Shown here: piece by piece, positions 60,292 through 64,000 of the stretch
Layout of the letters: every line of letters begins with the position of its first letter
Numbering within the stretch: position 1 is the stretch's first letter
Translations under genes and position numbers: made by a program
The notes under the pieces: model-generated
Seen by the model: only the letters and a program-made list of their open reading frames with translations
What the model was told of the DNA's origin: nothing
Databases searched by the model: none
Assembly (NCBI GenBank): GCA_944330115.1
Contig: CALVIN010000002.1
Span: forward strand, 62,001-126,000
Source: an uncultured Clostridia bacterium
Lineage (GTDB): Bacteria; Bacillota; Clostridia; Christensenellales; Borkfalkiaceae
DNA: 64,000 nt
Reading direction: 5' to 3'

Positions 60292-60389
60292 TGTTTTTCG
60301 TTTAAAGCGCAGAGACGGAGGGAGAGGAGGCTTCGCACGCGCGCCCGTGACACTATTATAATATAATTTGAGAAAATACCTCTATTTTG

Positions 60390-60418
60390 TTGCCCTCGGC
60401 AAAGCAAAATGGTATAAT
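60390..60418 (+). promoter_or_regulatory. Promoter of ftsK/spoIIIE
   Basis: TTGCCC (60390-60395), 17-bp spacer, TATAAT (60413-60418) with an extended TGG. The leader of ~65 nt contains a GCGCGCGCC-type hairpin and ends in CGGAG. Confidence 0.75.
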
Positions 60419-60490
60419 TGATATTAACAAATAATGTTATGTTTTAGCGCGCGCCGGGCGCAATGTGCGCGCGCAACGGAGAAATATAAA

Positions 60491-63400
60491 GTGAAAGATA
60501 ATAATTCAGGTAGTAGATCGTTGCTTTTAACGAGGGAAACGTTCGGCATGGCGCTGCTGCTGTTCTGCCTTATCGTCACCCTCGCGCTCTGCAGTTTCGA
60601 CGTCATCTTTGCTGGCTTCGGCACGGCCATCTGTCACTTCATGTACGGCACGTTCGGCTACGGCTGCTTTTTCGTAGTCTTTTTATTTGCGTGCCTCGGC
60701 GTTTGGCTCACCTTTGAAAAGCGCATAAAGATGAAAGTGCGCCCCGCGCTCTTTCTTTCGCTCACCGTGTATATGCTCTTTTTGCTGTTCCACTCGGTGA
60801 CCACGCGCGACTTCACGGTGGACGGCAGCTATATTTCTGCCTGCTACGACGCCGCTGCCGCGGGCTTCCCCAACTATACCTTCGGCGGCGTGCTCTCGGC
60901 GATACTCGTATATCCCGTAGCCAGCCTCACCACGTTCATAGGCGCCTACATAATCTTCTCGCTGCTCACCGTTCTTTGCGGCTATTTCACCGTAAAGTCT
61001 TTCATCAAGCACTACGGCAGCGGCGCGGCAAAGCAGGGCGCTTCTGAAACAAAGGCGGTAAAGGTGCAGGCCGTTCAGCAGCAGGCGGCTCAGCCTGCCC
61101 CCGTGCAGACCGTGCCGGCCGTTCAGTCCGAACCCGTGCAGGCGGCCTATCCCGAGGCGGCAGGCGTTCAGCCCGTTCAGCCGCAGGCCGAAGCTCAGCC
61201 CTACGGCGGCTACCCCGCAGATGGCTATGCCGAAAACGGCGCCTATCCTGCCGATAATTATGCTCAGCCTGCATACCCTCAGCAGTATGATGGGCAGTAC
61301 GACCAGTACGGCAACTACGTTCAGGACGGCTATCAGGGAGGATACGCCCCCGATGGCGGCTATTCCGACGGGCAGTATATGCAGGACGCGCCCGCTTCAA
61401 ACCAGACGTATGTCGACCCGTATGCAGAGTATCTGCGCAGCGGCGCATACGGCTCTTCGGGCTCCCGCGATGAGAGGGACGACAGGTTCTCTTCCGATAA
61501 GCTCGGCAACCGCATAATCTTCGATAACGACGAATTTGCCGCCGAAAGCTACCGCAGAAACGGCATTTTCGATGAAAGTTCATATTTCAACCAGCCTGTA
61601 AAATCGGGCAATAAAAGCAGCTATATAAGCGGCTTCACGGGCAGCAAGCCCTCGTCGGGCACGAGGATAGAGGCTACATATACGGGCACTCCCGCAAAGA
61701 GCAACACCTCATATTCAAAGCCCGCGGCGCCCGCACAGCCTGCGGCGCCCGCACAGCCCGCCGCGGCGTCGCAGCCTGCTGCCTCATCGCAGCCCGTTGC
61801 CGCGCCTTCGCCGGAGCCCGCACAACCGGCACAACCCGCCGCCTCAACGACGCCCACATATACGGCCGCCTATCAGCGCAGCATAGAGAGCCGCGGAGCA
61901 ACTTCCGCGCCCGGCCTTATTTACGGCGACGCGCCCGTGCAGAAACTTATCGACGATCCCGCCGATACATATCCGCCCGCCGAGGAGGAGAGCGATCTTT
62001 CTGCGGGCGCTGACGATATGTTCGCCGAGGATGCTCCCGAAACGGAGATAGACCGCCGCGACGAAATTGCAGACGGACTTCTCGGAGGCGCATCGGGCAG
62101 GGACATCATTGCCGACAGAACGGCGCCCGCGCCCGAGCAGAGGAGGATAGACGATATGCTCTTCGGTTCCTCGGGCCGCTCGTCGGACAGGCTCGGCAAC
62201 TTCTCCCGCAGGGGCGCTGAAGGCAGTCTTTCCGCAGAAGACGGTACGCAGCCGCTCGCAGAGGAGCACGCCCTTCCCGAAGGGCTCGATCTCTCCCACA
62301 AGCTGCGCGAAGCCGAGGAGGCGTCCGCAGGTCAGGCTCCCGCCGCCGGCGAGGTACCAGACCGCAAAATAGTGGGCTTCGGCGAACCTTCTTCCGGCTC
62401 GTCGCTGCCCGCAAAACAGAATGAAGATATTACCCGCAGGGACGACAGTTCCTCCGGCCTGTTACGCTCGCGCACCGAGCAGGCGCCTGGCGATGGCAGC
62501 CGTTCTTCGGGCGGACTTTCGTCGCTGTTCTCATCATCCAATTCCCGCCTCGGCGAAAGCAGGATAGAACCCGACAGCTCCCGCCTCACAAGATCCCGCC
62601 GCACCAGCTCCGATTTATTCGACGATCCCGCGGCAGAGTCGCGCATATTCGGCGATTCGGCCGAAGACGCCTCCTTGCAGGACGGTCCCTCTGTGAGCGC
62701 GCCTGCGCCCGAGCGCAGCATGCCCGCAACAGACAATACTCCCGCTCCGGCGGCTCCCGCACCCATAGTTCCGGCACCCCTTCCTGAGCGCAGCGCGCCC
62801 GCCGCAAGCGAGCAGCCCGCACCCGCAGAGGAGAACAAGCCTCCCCATGTGTGGAAGAAATACGTCCGTCCCTCGCTCGACCTGCTCGAAGACTACCCCG
62901 AGTATAACAGCGCCGACACCGCCGAGATAGAGATAAGCAAGCGCGTGATATTGGAAACGCTCGAAAGTTTCAGGATAGAGTGCGAGATCTCCGACGTCGT
63001 AGTCGGCCCCGCCATCACCCGTTTCGACGTGATAATTCAGGACAGGACCAAGATAAAGACCTCGCTCCAGTATAAGGAGTCGATAGCCATAGCGCTCAAG
63101 CGCGAAAACGTAAATGCCTACCTCAACTATTCCAAGGGCGCTCTCTCGATAGAAGTGCCCAACGCCAAGCGCAGCATAGTCGGCTTAAAGGGCATGCTCC
63201 GCTCGGCGGCATACACAAACGCCAAGCCAAATTCGCTTACTTTCGCACTCGGCAAAAATGTCGACGGCGCCTGCATCTGCCCCGATATAACCAAGATGCC
63301 CCACCTGCTCGTGGCAGGCACCACGGGCAGCGGTAAATCTATCTGCCTCAGCTCGCTGCTCATAAGCCTTCTCTACAAATACGGGCCGGAAGAGCTCCGC

Positions 63401-64000
63401 TTTATACTCGTCGATCCCAAGCAAGTGGAGTTCATCAGTTACGATAAGCTGCCTCATCTCATGATCAACGAGATAATTTACGATGTGGACAAGGCTATAA
63501 AGGCGCTCAACTGGGCAATAAAGGAGATGGAGCGCAGATACTCGCTCTTCAAAGACATGACCGAGTCGGGCGCAAACGCCAAGGGTCACGTAAAAATTGC
63601 CACAAAGGACATAAACGAATACAACAGCCACCTCGAGGAGGGGCTTGAAAAGCTGCCCAAGATAGTCATCGTGCTCGACGAGTTCGGCGATCTCATGCTG
63701 CAGGCCAAAAAGGACATAGAGGGCAGGATAATAAAGCTCGTTCAAAAGGCGCGCGCGGCGGGCATACACCTCATTCTCGCGACGCAGCGCCCCTCGGTCG
63801 ACTGTATTACCGGCCTCATCAAGTCAAACCTGCCCACAAGGATAGGCTTCAAAGTGGGCTCCTTCGACGATTCGAGGACGATATTCGACGTTGGCGGCGC
63901 CGAAAAGCTGCTCGGCAAGGGCGATATGTACTTCCGCTCGGCCGAACGCCCCGACCTCATGCGCATACAGGGCTGCTTTGTAGATACGCCCGAAGTGCAG
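60491..64000 (+). CDS. DNA translocase FtsK/SpoIIIE, partial (3' end beyond the window)
   Basis: At least 1170 aa from a GTG start (CGGAG 9 nt upstream). Four N-terminal transmembrane helices (about 18-175) are followed by a long disordered linker (about 180-785), rich in Gln, Pro, Ala and Ser with tyrosine-rich YGGYPADGYAENGAY-like stretches. The motor's alpha domain starts about VWKKYVRPSLDLLEDYP, then the ATPase: Walker A GTTGSGKS with Lys949, Walker B IVLDEFGDLM with Asp1063-Glu1064, and LATQRPSVDCITGLIK. It pumps chromosomal DNA through the division or sporulation septum. Bacillus SpoIIIE is about 790 aa with a short linker, so this one is unusually large. The C-terminal gamma domain is not in view. 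Confidence 0.95.
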   Translation, partial: MKDNNSGSRSLLLTRETFGMALLLFCLIVTLALCSFDVIFAGFGTAICHFMYGTFGYGCFFVVFLFACLGVWLTFEKRIKMKVRPALFLSLTVYMLFLLFHSVTTRDFTVDGSYISACYDAAAAGFPNYTFGGVLSAILVYPVASLTTFIGAYIIFSLLTVLCGYFTVKSFIKHYGSGAAKQGASETKAVKVQAVQQQAAQPAPVQTVPAVQSEPVQAAYPEAAGVQPVQPQAEAQPYGGYPADGYAENGAYPADNYAQPAYPQQYDGQYDQYGNYVQDGYQGGYAPDGGYSDGQYMQDAPASNQTYVDPYAEYLRSGAYGSSGSRDERDDRFSSDKLGNRIIFDNDEFAAESYRRNGIFDESSYFNQPVKSGNKSSYISGFTGSKPSSGTRIEATYTGTPAKSNTSYSKPAAPAQPAAPAQPAAASQPAASSQPVAAPSPEPAQPAQPAASTTPTYTAAYQRSIESRGATSAPGLIYGDAPVQKLIDDPADTYPPAEEESDLSAGADDMFAEDAPETEIDRRDEIADGLLGGASGRDIIADRTAPAPEQRRIDDMLFGSSGRSSDRLGNFSRRGAEGSLSAEDGTQPLAEEHALPEGLDLSHKLREAEEASAGQAPAAGEVPDRKIVGFGEPSSGSSLPAKQNEDITRRDDSSSGLLRSRTEQAPGDGSRSSGGLSSLFSSSNSRLGESRIEPDSSRLTRSRRTSSDLFDDPAAESRIFGDSAEDASLQDGPSVSAPAPERSMPATDNTPAPAAPAPIVPAPLPERSAPAASEQPAPAEENKPPHVWKKYVRPSLDLLEDYPEYNSADTAEIEISKRVILETLESFRIECEISDVVVGPAITRFDVIIQDRTKIKTSLQYKESIAIALKRENVNAYLNYSKGALSIEVPNAKRSIVGLKGMLRSAAYTNAKPNSLTFALGKNVDGACICPDITKMPHLLVAGTTGSGKSICLSSLLISLLYKYGPEELRFILVDPKQVEFISYDKLPHLMINEIIYDVDKAIKALNWAIKEMERRYSLFKDMTESGANAKGHVKIATKDINEYNSHLEEGLEKLPKIVIVLDEFGDLMLQAKKDIEGRIIKLVQKARAAGIHLILATQRPSVDCITGLIKSNLPTRIGFKVGSFDDSRTIFDVGGAEKLLGKGDMYFRSAERPDLMRIQGCFVDTPEVQ

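Overview
The window looks like chromosome of an uncultured anaerobic Firmicute, most likely class Clostridia. Evidence: a dcw cluster with mraZ, a DNPR-type MurE (meso-DAP peptidoglycan), spoVG, a flavodiiron protein, a gdhA-type glutamate dehydrogenase, an XRE-cupin/potABCD polyamine operon, AGGAG-type ribosome binding sites, and very canonical TTGACA-17-TATAAT promoters, often with an extended TGn -10. Coding DNA is GC-rich with frequent ATA isoleucine codons, and intergenic DNA is AT-rich. The species cannot be named from this sequence alone.

Layout. 0-8 kb: an M32 carboxypeptidase, then a heterodimeric ABC exporter preceded by a promoter, a short leader ORF and a terminator-type attenuator, then a LytTR two-component system. 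8-12 kb: a small membrane protein and a membrane-anchored GH3 glycosidase with permuted domains. 12-13 kb: a GNAT remnant, a repeat element and tRNA-Ser(CGA). 13-21 kb: a DtxR/MntR-type regulator, then an operon of a YgbA_NO-family protein, two CydDC-like ABC half-transporters and a complete ECF importer (S, T, fused AA'), probably for heme or another metal compound. 21-29 kb: a zinc-ribbon membrane protein, an amidohydrolase with an apparently leaderless transcript, gdhA, a repeat-rich gap, proBA, a flavodiiron protein and mscL. 29-34 kb: an LtaS-like phosphoglycerol transferase, an acetyltransferase, tRNA-Arg(CCT) with a duplicated 3' end, and an SLC13/ArsB-type permease. 34-40 kb (minus strand): an XRE-cupin regulator with potABCD, and rpsT. 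40-56 kb: murI, then mraZ-rsmH-ftsL-like-PBP-murE-mraY-murD-ftsW-murA-ftsQ-ftsA-ftsZ. 56-64 kb: spoVG (minus), murC, a DUF815 ATPase (minus), ilvC and the start of an ftsK/spoIIIE gene cut by the window end.

Most of the window is housekeeping. MraZ probably controls its own operon through three GTGGT boxes. The Mur enzymes make lipid-linked peptidoglycan precursor, and FtsQ/L/W/PBP/A/Z assemble the septum. murF and murG are missing from the cluster and murC lies outside it. The less ordinary material is in the non-coding DNA: (1) a family of small structured elements at or near tRNA 3' ends, with duplicated or inverted copies of those ends; (2) a dispersed imperfect palindrome TACTATG-N5-CATAA; (3) the leader-ORF attenuator of the exporter; (4) direct repeats suited to a LytTR regulator in front of the GH3 operon; and (5) several genes with no usable Shine-Dalgarno sequence.
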